This document shows positions 44,200-55,895 of a stretch of 64,000 nucleotides of DNA, one piece after another (within the stretch, counting starts at the first letter, position 1; each line of letters opens with the position of its first letter). The notes beneath the pieces are model-generated. The model searched no databases, was not told where the DNA came from, and worked only from the letters and a program-made list of their open reading frames with translations. The stretch comes from Aegilops tauschii subsp. strangulata (taxonomy: Eukaryota; Streptophyta; Magnoliopsida; Poales; Poaceae), in contig NC_053039.3 of assembly GCF_002575655.3 (NCBI RefSeq), forward strand, positions 237,500,622 to 237,564,621, given 5' to 3'. Made by a program: the position numbers and the translations under genes.

Positions 44200-46859
44200 A
44201 GCATCCCCAAGCTTAATTCCTACTCGTCCTCGAGTAGGTAAATGATAAAAACAGAATTTTTGATGTGGAATGCTACCTCACATATTTATCCATGTAATCT
44301 TATTTATTGTGGCATGAATATTCAGATCCATAAGATTCAAAACAAAAGTTTAATATTGACATAAGAACAATAATACTTCAATCATACTAATAAAGCAATC
44401 ATGTCTTCTCAAAATAACATGGCCAAAGAAAGTTATCCCTACAAAATCATATAGTCTGGCTATGCTCCATCTTCATCACACAAAGTATTAAATCATGCAC
44501 AACCCCGATGAGAAGCCAAGCAATTGTTTCATACTTTTGGTGTTCCCAAACTTTTTCAACTTTCACGCAATACATGAGCGTGAGCCATGGATACAACACT
44601 ATAGGTGGAATAGAATATGGTGGTTGTGGAGAAGACAAAAAGAAGGAGAAAGTCTCACATCAACTAGGCGTATTAACGGGCTATGGAGATGCCCATCAAT
44701 AGATATCAATGTGAGTGAGTAGGGATTGCCATGCAACGGATGCACTGAGAGTTATAAGTTTATGAAAGCTCAAAAAGAAACTAAGTGGGTGTGCGTGCAT
44801 CCAACTCGCTTGCTCATGAAGACCCGGGGCAATTTGAGGAAGCACATCATTGGAATATACAAGCCAAGTTCTATAATGAAAAATTCCCACTAGTATATGA
44901 AAGTGAAAAAATAGGAGACTCTCTATCATGAAGATCATGGTGCTACTTTGAAGCACAAGTGTGGTAAAAGGATAGTAACATTGTCCCTTCTCTCTTTTCT
45001 CTCATTTTTTCTTTTATCTTTTTTTATTTGGGCTTCTTTGGCCTCTTTTATTTTTTGTAAAGTCCGGAGACTCATCCCAACTTGTGAGGGAATCATAGCT
45101 TCCATCATCCTTTCCTCACATGGGACAATGCTCTAATAATGATGATCATCACACTTTTATTTACTTACAACTCAAGAATTACAACTCGATGCTAGAACAA
45201 AATATGACGGAACGGTGGAAGTTGCATGGAAATATATCTCGGAATGCCATAATAGGTAGGTATGGTGGCTGTTTTGAGGAAGGTATATGGTGGGTATAAT
45301 GCATCGGCGAGAATTGCGCGGTACTAGAGAGGCTAGCAATGGTGGAAGGGTGAGAGTGCGTATAATCCATGGACTCAACATTAGCCATAAAGAACTCACA
45401 TACTTATTGCAAACATTTATTAGCTATCAAAACAAAGTACTACATGCATGCTCCTAGGGGGATAGATCGGTAGGAAAAGACCATCGCTCGTCCTCGACCG
45501 CCACTCATAAGGAAGACAATAAATAAATAAATCATGCTCCGACTTCATCACATAACGGTTCACCACACGTGCATGCTACGGGAATCACAAACTTTAACAC
45601 AAGTATTTCTGCCAATCCACAATTACTCACTAGCATGACTCTAATATCACCATCTTTATATCTCAAAACAATCATAAGGAATCAAATTCTCATAGTATTC
45701 AATGCTCTTTATATGAAAGTTTTTTATTATATCCCTCTTGGATGATCATCATATTACGACTAAATTCATAACCTAAGCAAATTACCATGTTGTTTAGAGA
45801 CTCTCAAAACAATATAAGTGAAGCATGAGATTTCAACAATTTCTATAAAATAAAGCCATCGTCGTGCTCTTTAAAGATATAAGTGAGGCACTAGAGCAAA
45901 CTGCCTAGCTCAAAAAAATATAAGTGAAGTACATAGAGTATTCTAATAAATCACGATTCATGCGTGTCCCTCTCAAAAGGAGTGTACATCAAGGATGACT
46001 GTGGAAAACTAAAAAGCAAAGACTCATATCATACAAGACGCTCCAAGCAAAACACATATCATGTGGTGAATCAAAATATAGCCTCAAGTAAATTTACCGA
46101 TGGATTGAAGACGAAAGAGGGTTACCATCCGGGGCATCCCCAAGCCTAGATGCTTGGTTGTCCTTGAATATTACCTTGGGGTGCCTTGAGCATCCCCAAG
46201 CTTAGGCTCTTGCCACTCCTTATTCCATAGTCCATCGAATCTCTACCCAAAACTTGTGAACTTCACAACACAAAACTCAACAGAAAACTCATGAGATCCG
46301 TTAGTATAAGAAAATAAATCACCACTTTTTGGTATTGTGGTGAACTCATTCTTTATTTATCTTGATGTTATATATACTGTATTCCAACTTTTCCATGGTT
46401 CATACCCCCCGATACTACCCATAGAAAACAGAATCTGTCAAAAACAGAACAGTCTGTAGCAATCTGGAAAGTTCATATACTTTTGTAACTCTAAAAATTC
46501 GGAAAAATTAGGACAACCTGGGAATTTGTATATCAATCTTGTGTAAAAAATTCATATCAAAATCACACTTCTGTGATTTTTCAAAATTGTTTTACTGGGC
46601 GCAAAAGTTTTTGTTTTTCATCAAGATCAAATCAACTATCACCGTAAGCCATCCCAAAGGTCTTATTTGGCTCAAACACTAATTAAAACACAAAAGCACA
46701 ACTACTACAGAAGTAATAATGTGTATTTATTGAAAACCAGAACCTGAAAGAAAAAACACAAAATAAAATTGGGTCGCCTCCCAACAAGCGCTATTGTTTA
46801 ACGCCCCTAGCTAGGCATAAACATAGATCTAGTTATTGTCATCTTTGGTATGCAATTCC
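44200..46859. other. E3 internal non-coding region
   Basis: It begins with AGCATCCCCAAGCTTAATTC next to the LTR. Shared blocks with E1 include AGCTTAATTCCT.CTCGTCC, AAGTGAAGCA-type repeats near 45810-45940, and two ATCCCCAAGC blocks near 46140 and 46190. No gene is supported. Confidence 0.7.
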
Positions 46860-47702
46860 TTTTTAATCAAGTGTCCCAAAACTTTTCTGAGAAAATCTCT
46901 CTTTTCTTTTCATTCCCTTCTAATAGGTGAACTTAATTCATGAAAAGGACTCTGATTAGTGACTTTGACATTCACAAACCCATAGTCTGGATCATCACCA
47001 TATATATCATCATATAAAATATGTATCTCATTTTTAATGGGTTCCCAAGTCATCTATTCCGACATATCATCATTAAATCCTACATAAATTCCCCTAGTTA
47101 TCCAGTCAAATTTATCATAAGTCTCAAGGTAAAGGGCTTGAGTAATTTCTGAGTAGGGAACTCTCCTCCTAAGATTGTCACTGTAAGACTGATAATCTCT
47201 AGATTCCAAGCTACAAAAAGTTTCTTTATCATGGAGAATTTCTTCAATCGGAGGATGTTCATGTCTTTATTGTAGAAAACAAAAATTTCCCAAGCCTCTT
47301 GTATTAAAAACCCAATTCCCGCATAAGGATGATAGTGGCAATCTTTTTAGCGTTAGGATGATGAATATTGGGAAGTTCATAAAACACCTTTTGCAAAGCG
47401 GGGTGGATGTGCACAAATTTTCTTTCTAATTTATCAATAAGCATGACAATGGCATCCATACAGCAATTTGTATCAAGAAGGATATATCTCTTATTAATAG
47501 GAAAAGTTCTCGTACAATCAAAGAATTCTTGAATAATACTTTTCCCAATAATATTACCGTCTCCCACATGAAACGTTTTTGCCTTATAATTAGGGGGAGT
47601 TTCAGTTTCACGATCTAAAGAACAAGATCCAAATTTTTCCTCAAGATTTATGCTAGCAAGATTCTCAAAATTTTCAACGATAACCTCTCTAGATTCAGAC
47701 AT
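46860..47702 (-). pseudogene. E3 copy of the unknown ORF also found in E2
   Basis: It starts MSESREVIVENFENLASINL at 47702. The conserved blocks are NYKAKTFHVGDGNIIGKS, IIQEFFDC, MLIDKLERKFVHIHPALQ and VFYELPNIHHPNAKKIATII. A frameshift at about 47303 ends the first frame; beyond it other frames still show QEAWEIFVFYN and, near the end, DWITRGIYVGF, which match the C-terminal part in E2 (REAREIFDFYG; SWIVAGNQRGYDD). The gene is therefore broken, but its full length of about 280 codons can be followed. It occupies the gag position directly after the primer site. Confidence 0.65.
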
Positions 47703-47897
47703 GATGGCAAGAAACCAATCTAGCACACAAGCAAACGAAAATACGAACGAAAGAAGGGCGAATAAAAAGGCAAATCTTTTGTGTTGTTCTGAAAACGTTT
47801 TAGAAGTGAGGGAGAGGAAAACGAGAGGCAAATGGCAAATAATGTAATGCAGGAGATGAGAGTTTATGGTGGGTACTTGGTAGGCTTGATGTAGAAC

Positions 47898-47915
47898 CTC
47901 CCCGACAACGGTGCC
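47898..47915 (-). promoter_or_regulatory. Primer-binding site of E3 (tRNA-Asp type)
   Basis: The minus strand reads TGGCACCGTTGTCGGGGA, two changes from the tRNA-Asp complement, 12 bases inside the 5' LTR. Confidence 0.8.
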
Positions 47916-47927
47916 AGAAATTCTTCC

Positions 47928-48168
47928 TGCTACTTCTTGAGCTTGCGTTGGTTTTTCCCTTGAAGAGGTAGGGGTGATGTAGCAAAGTAGAGATAAGTAT
48001 TTTCCTCAGTTGAGAACCAAGGTATCAATCCAGTAGGAGGCACAAGCAAGTCTCCAATCTATGCACCTCCACAAACTAACAAACACTTGCACTCGACGCA
48101 AAAAAGGGGTTGCCAATCCCTTCACGGTCACGAACAAGAGTGAGATCTAAAATAAATAGGTATAAAAC
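47928..48168 (-). repeat. 5' LTR of E3, only its last ~240 bp
   Basis: It matches 42620-42860 of the 3' LTR (TGCTACTTCTTGAGCTTGCG; AGTAGAGATAAGTATTT). Similarity stops near 48168, where copia integrase sequence begins. Confidence 0.85.
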
Positions 48169-49160
48169 TTAGGGGGAGAATAATACTTGTGAACCATGCC
48201 TCATTGGCAAGATGACTAAAACTCTGTTCTCTGGAACAATGGAGCGAGCTAATAACTTATTGGAAATAATACATACCAATGTATGCGGTCCGATGAGTGT
48301 TGAGGCACGCGGCGGGTATCGTTATTTTCTGACCTTCACAGATGATTTGAGTACATATGGATATATCTATTTGATGAAACACAAGTCTGGAATATTTGAA
48401 AAGTTCAAGGAATTTCAGAGTGAAGTAGAGAATTGTCGTAACAAGAAAATAAAGCTTCTACGATCTGATCGCGGAGGCGAATATTTGAGTTACGAGTTTG
48501 GCCTTCATTTAAAACAATGTGGAATTGTTTCACAACTCACACCACCTGGAACACCACAGCGTAATGGTGTGTATGAACGTCGTAACCACACTTTATTAGA
48601 TATGGTGCGTTCTATGAGGTCTCTTACCGATTTATCACTATCATTTTGGGGTTATGTATTAGAGACAGCCGCATTCACGTTAAATAGGGCACCGTCTAAA
48701 TCCATTGAGACGACACCGTATGAACTGTGGTTTGGCAAGAAACCTAAGTTGTCGTTTCTTAAAGTTTGGGGATGCGGCACTTATGTCAAAAGGCTTCAGC
48801 CTGATAAGCTCGAACCCAAATCGAAAAAGTGTGTCTTCATAGGATACGCTAAGGAAACTATTGGGTAAACCTTCTACCACAGATCCGAAGGTAAAATCTT
48901 TGTTGCCAAGAATGGGTCCTTTCTAGAGAAGGAGTTTCTCTCGAAAGAAGCGAGTGGGAGGAAAGTAGAACTTGATGAGGTAATTGTACCTTCTCTTGAA
49001 TTGAAAAGTAGCACATCAGAGAAAACCGTTCACGTGATGCCTACACCAACTAGAGAGGAACCTAATGGTGATGATCATGAAACTTCGGATCAAGTTACTA
49101 CTTGACCTCATAGGTCGACCAGAGCATGTTCTGCACCAGAGTGGTATGATAATCCTGTCC
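48169..49160 (+). pseudogene. Copia integrase (BARE/Angela-like), N-terminal part missing
   Basis: The frame starts with the last zinc ligands (CEPCLIGK). In the catalytic core the first Asp is replaced: the text reads HTNVCGP with AAT at 48278-48280, where HTDVCGP is expected. The second Asp (TFTDDLSTYGYIYL region) and the Glu (NGVYERRNHTLLDMV) are present. The core goes on with FWGYVLETAAFTLNRAP, YELWFGKKPKLSFLKVWG and EPKSKKCVFIGYAKE. A TAA at 48866-48868 stops it; the same frame continues (FYHRSEGKIFVAKNG, EKEFLSKEASGR) to a TGA near 49105 in the linker before RT. The enzyme would not be active. Confidence 0.85.
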
Positions 49161-50763
49161 TGGAAGTCATGTTATTAGACCATGGAGAACCTACGAATTA
49201 TGAAGAAGCTATGATTAGCCTAGATTTTGATAAATGGCTTGAGGCCATGAAATCTGTGATAGGATCCATGTATGAGAACAAAGTATGGACTTTGGTGGAC
49301 TTGCCCGTTGATCGGCAAGCCATTGAAAATAAATGGATCTTCAAGAAGAAGACAAACGTTGATGGTAATGTCACTATCTACAAAGCTCGACTTGTCGCAA
49401 AAGGTTTTCGCAAGTTCAAGGGGTTGACTACGATGAGACTTTCTCACCTGTCGTGATGCTTAAGTCAGTCCGAATCATGTTAGCAATTGCCGCATTTTAT
49501 AATTATGAAATATGGCATATGGACGTCAAAATTGTATTCCTTAATGGATTTATTAAAGAAGAGTTGTATATGATACAACCAGAAGATTTTGTCGATCCTA
49601 AAGGTGCTAACAAAGTGTGCAAGCTCCAACGATCCTTCTATGGACTGGTGCAAGCATCTCGGAGTTGGAATATACGCTTTGATGAGGTGATCAAAGCATA
49701 TGGTTTTATACAGACTTACGGTGAAGCCTGTATTTACAAGAAAGTGAGTGGGAGCTCTGTAGCATTTCTGATATTGTATGTGGATGACATATTGTTGATT
49801 GGAAATGATATACAATTTCTGGATAGCATAAAAGGATACTTGAATAAGAATTTTTTAATGAAAGACCTCGGTGAAGCTGCTTATATATTGGGCATCAAGA
49901 TCTATATGGATAGATCGAGATGCTTAATAGGACTTTCACAAAGCACATACCTTGACAAACTTTTGAAGAAGTTCAAAATGGATCAGTCAAAGAAAGGGTT
50001 CTTGCCTGTGTTACAACATGTGAAATTGAGTCAGACTCAAAGCCCGACCACTTCAGAAGATAGAGAGAAAATGAAAGTCATTCCCTATGCCTCGGCCATA
50101 AGTTCTATCATGTATGCTATGCTATGTACCAGACCTGATGTGTGCCTTGCCATAAGTTTGGCAGGGAGGTACCAAAGTAATCCAGGAGTGGATCACTGGA
50201 CAACGGTCAAGAACATCCTAAAGTACCTGAAAAGGACAAAGCATATGTTTCTCGTTTATGGAGGTGAAGGACAGCTCGTCGTAGATGGTTACATTGATGC
50301 TAGCATCGACACTGATCCGGATGACTCTAAGTCACAAACCCGGTACGTATTTATATTGAATGGTGGAGCTGTCAGTTGGTGCAATTCCAAGCAGAGCGTC
50401 GTGGCGGGATCTACGTGTGAAGCGGAGTACATAGCTGCTTCCGAAGCAGCACATGAAGGAGTCTGGATGAAGGAGTTCATATCCGATCTGGGTGTAATAC
50501 CCAGTGCATCGGGTCCAATGAAAATCTTTTGTGACAACACTCGAGCAATTGCCTTAGCAAAGGAATCCAGGTTTCACAAGAGAACCAAACACATCAAAAG
50601 ACACTTCAACTCCATTCGTGAAAAGGTCAAGGATGGAGACATCGAGATTTGCAAAATACATACGGATCTGAATGTAGTAGACCCGTTGACTAAGCCTCGT
50701 CCGCGAGCAAAACATGATCAGCACCAAGACTCCATGGGTGTTAGATTCATTACAATGTACTAG
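49161..50763 (+). pseudogene. Copia reverse transcriptase and RNase H (BARE/Angela-like)
   Basis: RT begins with PTNYEEAMISLDFDKWLEAM and ENKVWTLVDLPVDRQAIENK. A one-base loss near 49410, right after LVAKGF, shifts the frame. From 49453 a 436-codon frame is open to the natural stop: MLKSVRIMLAIAAF, WHMDVKIVFLNGFIKEELYM, the catalytic YVDDILLIGND (49777 onward), and LNKNFLMKDLGEAAYILGIK. RNase H follows with DASIDTDPDDSKSQTRYVF, GSTCEAEYIAASEAAHEGVW and IFCDNTRAIALAKE, ending shortly before the polypurine tract. The long open stretch suggests that this half decayed less than the integrase. Confidence 0.9.
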
Positions 50764-50800
50764 ATTATTGACTCTAGTGCAGGTGGGAGACTGATGGAAA

Positions 50801-53538
50801 TGTAACATCCCAAATTTTCAATTTGGTATGTTATACATAGATCATCATTGCATATCATGTTTTATTGCATTTTGACAAATCCTCGATAAATCCTAAGCAA
50901 CTCAAGGACCCTCGGAGAGAGTTGGGGATTTTCTTGAATTTTTCATATTTGATTTTCATCAAATGATAAGACGAGGATTTTGGTTTTAATTATTTTCTCT
51001 CTGGAAAAATATTTCATTTTAAAAATAAACGAGAGGAGAAAATATGACTTCTCCAAAACCATTGAAATACTGGAGGAAAAATGTTAAAATCTTTTATTGG
51101 AATTTATTCGGATTTTATTTGCAATTTTTATTGCATTAAAAATGTTGCATGTTTTTCAAAATATTTATTTTGATTTAAAAAATGTTCACCCTATTCTAGA
51201 TTTTCTAACTAGACGGAGAAAATTTATTTTATATTTTTCTGATTTTTATTTATTTTTCTACGAATTATTTTCCGCGGAACTTATTTAAAAAAAACTGCGC
51301 GCGCGCCCGCGCTGGGCCGAGCCCAGGCCGCCGGCCCACCCCGCGCCCCTCTCCTCTCCGCGCACGGCCGCCGCCGTCGCCATGTCCGCCATGGACACGG
51401 GAGCCGCCCCCGCTCGGCTTGCCCCCTCCCCAAGCCACCGGAGCCCCCTCCCTCCTATATATACCCCCCCTCTCTCTCTCCCTCACCTCGCCCGCCGCCG
51501 CCGCACTTGCCGCCGCCGCCGCCCGCACTCGGGAGCCGCCGCCGTTTGCCGCCGCCAGAGCCGCCCCTCGCCGCCCCCTTGCACCCCCCCGAGCCCCGCA
51601 CCCCGCCGCACCCGCCGCCCTCACCGGAGCCCCGCCGGAGCCGCCCCGACGAGGTAGACCTCGATGCCGTTAGGTTTGCCGGTTTTCTTCTAAAAAAAAC
51701 CTTTCGTTTAAAAAAAACCTAGATCGGTTTTTTTTCAGTTTTATTATTTTGCGAGCGTTCACCGAACCGTTCGTTTTAACGAACGCGTTCGTCGGTTTTT
51801 CTCTGTTAACGAACGTCCGTTCTTTAAGCGTTCGTCCGTTTTTCTTTTTCGTCGGATTTTTCTGCGATTATCTCAGATTCGATTTCTGATCGAATCTTCG
51901 TTTCTGTTTAACTTCTCGCTCGTTTATCGGAATCAGGCGATTCAAGCGCCTAGAGTTTCGTCTCGAAATTCTCTTTCCGTTTAACCTACTCAAACAAGTT
52001 TTTGCTACAGTAAAATTTGACCTAGATCCAGATTAGTAAACGAAGCTTCTTTCTTTCGCCGTTTGACTTTCGTTGCTTCGTTCGAGTTGATTCTTTTTGC
52101 AAACCGGAGTTCTTAAGTTGAACTTTCTGGTTGGATCTTTCATTCGAGTTTTACCTGTGCATTAGATGAGTACTGATTGTATGCTTGTTTGTTTGCGATA
52201 GAGTACCCGGAGTGTGCCGCTTGTTACTTCGACTCGTTAGGTTTTGCGGATCATCAGCAAGGCAAGTAACACTTTGATCATACTTTTCATACCCAGTTTT
52301 ATTGCATTAGATCTTTTCCTCAAACAATTGCATGATTAGGATCTAATTAAATTGTGGGTATTGGGAAGTAGTGGAGGTAGTACCTATTACCTGTTTTCTA
52401 TTCAAACCCTTGGGAGTTACTTCTACGTTGCTTTTATTGTTGCCATGCTATGCTCGTAGACGTGGATCTGGGTTTGAGAGATATTCATGACAGATGTGAG
52501 ATGTTTATTAATGGTTCAACTTAAGGTGGCAACTAAAACTCACATCTGGGTGGATTGAGGCACCTGGAGAACCCAGTGTTGTCTGTTTGTATAAGGACCG
52601 CCACCCAGGCTCAAAGGGATCATAAGATTATTCATGCTAGAAACTTCCGTGTGCAGCCACAAGCTATTATGGGCTCTAGCATAGTTGAGTAGGTTACAAG
52701 ATCTCTTGAAGAGGTGGGCTAGCAGATGTAGGGGAAAGTAGGTGTACCGGTCCATCCAGAGTAAAGAGTGATTGTTTCTGAAAGACTGTGTCTCGGTCAT
52801 CCGTTTCTCAAACATCATGTAGTGCGAGAATCAAGCGGAGGCGATCGAGTCTTGTGGGGAAAAGTGCGCAAACCTCTGCAGAGTGTACAAACTAATCATG
52901 GTTAGCCGTGTCCCCGGTTATGGACAACTTGAGTATCTAGTACTTGGATTATCATTTGAATCTCATCACTATGTTACTTTTAATTAATTTTGTTGGGTTA
53001 ATGATGCCACCTAATTGGGATTGAGTTGGAGGTACCTTCTCAATGTTTAACAACCACCATGATAGTTAAATAAAATTTATTCCTTTGAAGTAGGATAAAA
53101 TTGGCTTTCCGCAAAACTGTAACCATAGAGCTTTCCACCAGCCATATATGCATGTAGTATAGCATTATTATTGTTCATTACTCTCTATGTGTTACATTGC
53201 CAGCATATCCTATGTGCTGACCCGTTTCCGGGCTGCAACGTTTCATGTTGCAGACTTTTCAGACGACGAGTAAGGTGCCTTAGGTCGTGGTCTTATACTC
53301 ATTGATGCCGCTGGAGTTGATGGACTCACTTATCTTCCAAGTCTTCCGATGTTATCGTTGTTAGATGGCCTTAAGCCATGTTTATCATACTTAATCTCTT
53401 TGGAGATATTCGATGTAATAAGTGTGTGATTGCTACTCTGTTATAAATCCTCCATTTGTACTGTGCGTGTCAGCATTACTGATCCAGGGATGACACTGGT
53501 GCACAGCAGCACAGACCATTTGAGGTCTGGTCGCTACA
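50801..53538 (+). mobile_element. Solo LTR of a long-LTR retrotransposon (2738 bp, TSD GGAAA)
   Basis: The sequence runs from TGTAACATCCC to GGTCGCTACA, with inverted TGTA...TACA ends, and is flanked on both sides by GGAAA (50796-50800 and 53539-53543). There is no internal region, primer site or second LTR, so it is either a solo LTR left by recombination or a small LTR-type element. The left third is AT-rich; a very GC-rich block follows (51295-51660), then AT-rich DNA with gene-like splice signals. The strand is a guess based on its promoter-like layout. Confidence 0.85.
51452..51500 (+). promoter_or_regulatory. TATA box and CT-rich initiator inside the solo LTR
   Basis: CCTATATATACCCCCC (about 51454) is a good TATA box. 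A (CT)n tract follows at once, then a CCG-rich untranslated leader. A possible 5'-leader intron could run from GAG|GTAGAC near 51651 to GCGATAG near 52201. Confidence 0.55.
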
Positions 53539-54390
53539 GGAAATATGCCCTAGAGGCAATGATAAATTTGTTTATTATGCTTCCTTATTCGTGATAAAGG
53601 TTTATTATTCATGCTAGAATTGTATTGATCGGAAACTTAAATACATGTGTGGATACATAAACAAATACTGTGTCCCTAGTAAGCCTCTACTAGACTAGCT
53701 CGTTGATCAAAGATGGTTAAGGTTTCCTAACCATAGACATGTGTTGTCACTTGATAACATGATCACATCATTAGGAGAATGATGTGATGGACAAGACCCA
53801 TCCATTAGCTTAGCATATGATCGTTCAGTTTATTGCTACTACTTTCTTAATGTCAAATACATATTCCTTCGAGTACCAGAGGAATACCTTGTGTGCTATC
53901 AAACGTCACAACGTAACTGGGTGATCATAAAGATGCTCTACAGGTATCTCCGAAGGTGTCTGTTGAGTTGGCGTGAATCGAGATTGGGATTTGTCACTCC
54001 GTATGATGGAGAGGTATTTCCGGGCCCTCTCAGTAATACAACATCACAAGAAGCTTGCAAGCAAAGTGACTAAGGAGTTAGTTGCGGCATGATCTATTAC
54101 AGAACGAGTAAAGAGACTTGTCGGTAATGATATTGAACTAGGTATGAAGATACCGATGATCGAATCTCGGTCAAGTAACATACCGACAAACAAAGAGAAT
54201 TACATATGTTGTCATAAGGTTCGACCGATAAATATCTTCATAGAATATGTAGGAACCAATATGGGCATCCAGGTTCCGCTATTGGTTATTGACCGGAGAA
54301 GTGTCTCGGTCATGTCTACATCATTCTCAAACCCGTAGGGTCCTCACGCTTAACGTTCGTTGACGATATAGTATTATATGAGTTATGTAT

Positions 54391-55000
54391 CACTACTGCA
54401 GGCTGCTAACGCGACACTACGATCAGAGACCCTTCGACGAAACTGTGTGCGATGCCATAATTGCAAATGGTGGTGTAAAATAACCATCAAAAAACATGCA
54501 AAACGTTTGCGATGGAGGATGCATCAAACTCGGTTCAGATTTTAGTTGCGTGTGCGATGCAGGGCATACGGTTCAGCTCAATTAACCATTTGCGATGAGG
54601 AGGAACAAAAGAAACGGGCAGCCAGATGAAGGTGTGTGCGATGTACAGCATACGGTTCACTCGGATGAACTGTTTGTGATTAGGCAACACAAAAGAAACG
54701 GTCAGCCAAATCAAGGTGTGTGCGATATACGGCATGCGGTTCACTCGGATGAACTGTTTGCGTTGAGACAAGAGAACATAAACGGTTCAACTTAACAATA
54801 TATGTGTGATACGCGGCAAACAGGTCTGTAATTAGAAATGTGTGCGAAGACTGATAATAACGCAGACGATTGCTTCTAATAAGATGTATGTGTTGTGAGC
54901 AAACGATTGCTGGTATACAATTGTGAGTGATTGATGAAATCATCACCGACGGGTTCCATTGTTTAGTCCGTGTGCAATGTGATTTTCTTTTTCCGCACAA
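54391..55000. repeat. CACTA #2 terminus and subterminal repeats
   Basis: After the 44-bp terminus, a ~65-bp unit repeats: GTGTGCGAT, CATACGGTTCACTCGGA, TGAACTGTTTGYGAT, AAAGAAACGG-CAGCCA (near 54550, 54635, 54705). The copies are better preserved than in CACTA #1. They are probable transposase binding sites. ORFs here on both strands are shadows. Confidence 0.85.
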
Positions 55001-55167
55001 CATCTACGCTCTGTCTACAGAGCATCAACATATATACTTAAAAAGACAGCATTGCATAACCAAATTAAGCATACAATTACACAAAGTGACTACACACATA
55101 ACATTTCCACACACCAAAGAAAGCAATTACATGCATACTAAACTAGGAGAAACGAGGATCTAATCAT

Positions 55168-55895
55168 CTACTTATTGTTGCGACCACGCTTGCCATTGCT
55201 CTGCTTCTGGCTGGATCCCTGGCCGTTTTGGGGAAGGAGGGACTTCCTCATGTCAACGATCCGCCTGTACATGTCATAGCTCGTGTACGCCTCATTGGCC
55301 GCATACACGACGTGAGCTTTGTCGAGTTTCTCCATCCAGGCCGACTGCCAGGCACGCTTGTCCTTGTTGCACGAATCCTTCATGTCTCTGTAGTAGGGGT
55401 CGATGATGGCCTCGGCGAGGTGAACCAGTGAGTCCTTCTCATGCTCCTTGTTGCCCCTGATCTTGTATTGGCTCTGGATGTCGACAAGATTCTACACGCG
55501 ATGCCCGAATTCTCAAGCACCTTTACATCGTTGGTGATGTCCACCGTAGCGAACATGTAGTGGGGGCTATTGACAAACCTGGCGAAATGCTCGCAAGGCC
55601 TTGTGGCCAGGCAGTAGTGGTAGATGAGGACGTGGTGGTGCATGCACATCTAGGCGACGGCAACCTTGGGACGAGACCCGGCACGAGCGTGGGTGTACTC
55701 GAGGTCGAACCCGACCACCTTGTACTTATCCTCGGCAAACAACAGCTCCATGATGTGGATGGAGTGCTCCGCCCAGACCGGGTCGTTGGTGTACACCACC
55801 GAGAGGTCCATGAACCTTCTATGGGTGTCCACCACGGCACGCATGGTGAACTGCTGCTCGTTGTCAGCAGCCGCTCGGAACGCCATTGGAGCCAC
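55168..55895 (-). pseudogene. 3'-5' exonuclease-like (WRN-type) gene fragment, captured
   Basis: The frame opens MAPMAFRAAADNEQQF at 55895 and contains YKVVGFDLEYTHA, the Exo I motif with its Asp-x-Glu pair. A TAG (55650-55652) stops it, but the same frame continues: MCMHHHVLIYHYC, HFARFVNSPHYMFATVD and ITNDVKVLENSGIAC. A one-base loss near 55497 shifts the frame. The last part (55383-55168) has YAANEAYTSYDMY, the Exo III position with Glu instead of the usual Asp, then a basic tail ending GKRGRNNK. Such proteins belong to the RNase D/WRN exonuclease fold, which trims DNA or RNA 3' ends. This copy is intronless and broken. It reads toward the terminus. Confidence 0.65.

Larger units (their letters stand above)
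42620..48168 (-). mobile_element. Gypsy element E3 (non-autonomous), 5' LTR truncated
   Basis: Order on the minus strand: truncated 5' LTR (48168-47928), primer site (47915-47898), one decayed ORF (47702-46860), about 2.6 kb of non-coding DNA, and a complete 3' LTR (44199-42620). Its non-coding region is similar to that of E1 and its ORF to that of E2. It ends at a scar against the BARE/Angela-like element at 48169. Confidence 0.85.
48169..54390 (+). mobile_element. BARE/Angela/WIS-like Ty1/copia retrotransposon, 3' half
   Basis: The element begins abruptly in integrase, next to the E3 scar, so its 5' LTR, gag, protease and the start of integrase are gone. RT and RNase H follow, then a purine-rich tract (GGTGGGAGAC) and the 3' LTR from 50792. 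The LTR is split by a solo LTR at 50801-53538 and ends at CACTA #2 (54391). Domain order integrase-RT identifies copia. The protein and LTR sequence match what I know of the BARE1/Angela/WIS group. Confidence 0.9.
50792..54390 (+). repeat. 3' LTR of the BARE/Angela-like element, split by a solo LTR and cut by CACTA #2
   Basis: It begins TGATGGAAA (50792-50800), goes on after the insertion as GGAAATATGCCCTAGAGGCA (53539), and stops at 54390. GTTGACGATATAGTATTATA near 54359 is a familiar stretch of this LTR. About 860 bp are present; the rest should lie beyond CACTA #2, outside the window. Confidence 0.85.

Noticed and set aside
51265..51722. Pro/Ala/Arg-rich ORFs on both strands
   Set aside because: They come from the CCG-rich leader of the solo LTR; extreme composition keeps all frames open and no domain is seen.
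13001..54391. A single CACTA element spanning between the two termini
   Set aside because: The ends point away from each other (TAGTG at the left, CACTA at the right), so they belong to two elements outside this interval.
54391..55000. CRISPR-like array
   Set aside because: Units are degenerate and spacers are not unique; in a plant CACTA end these are subterminal repeats.
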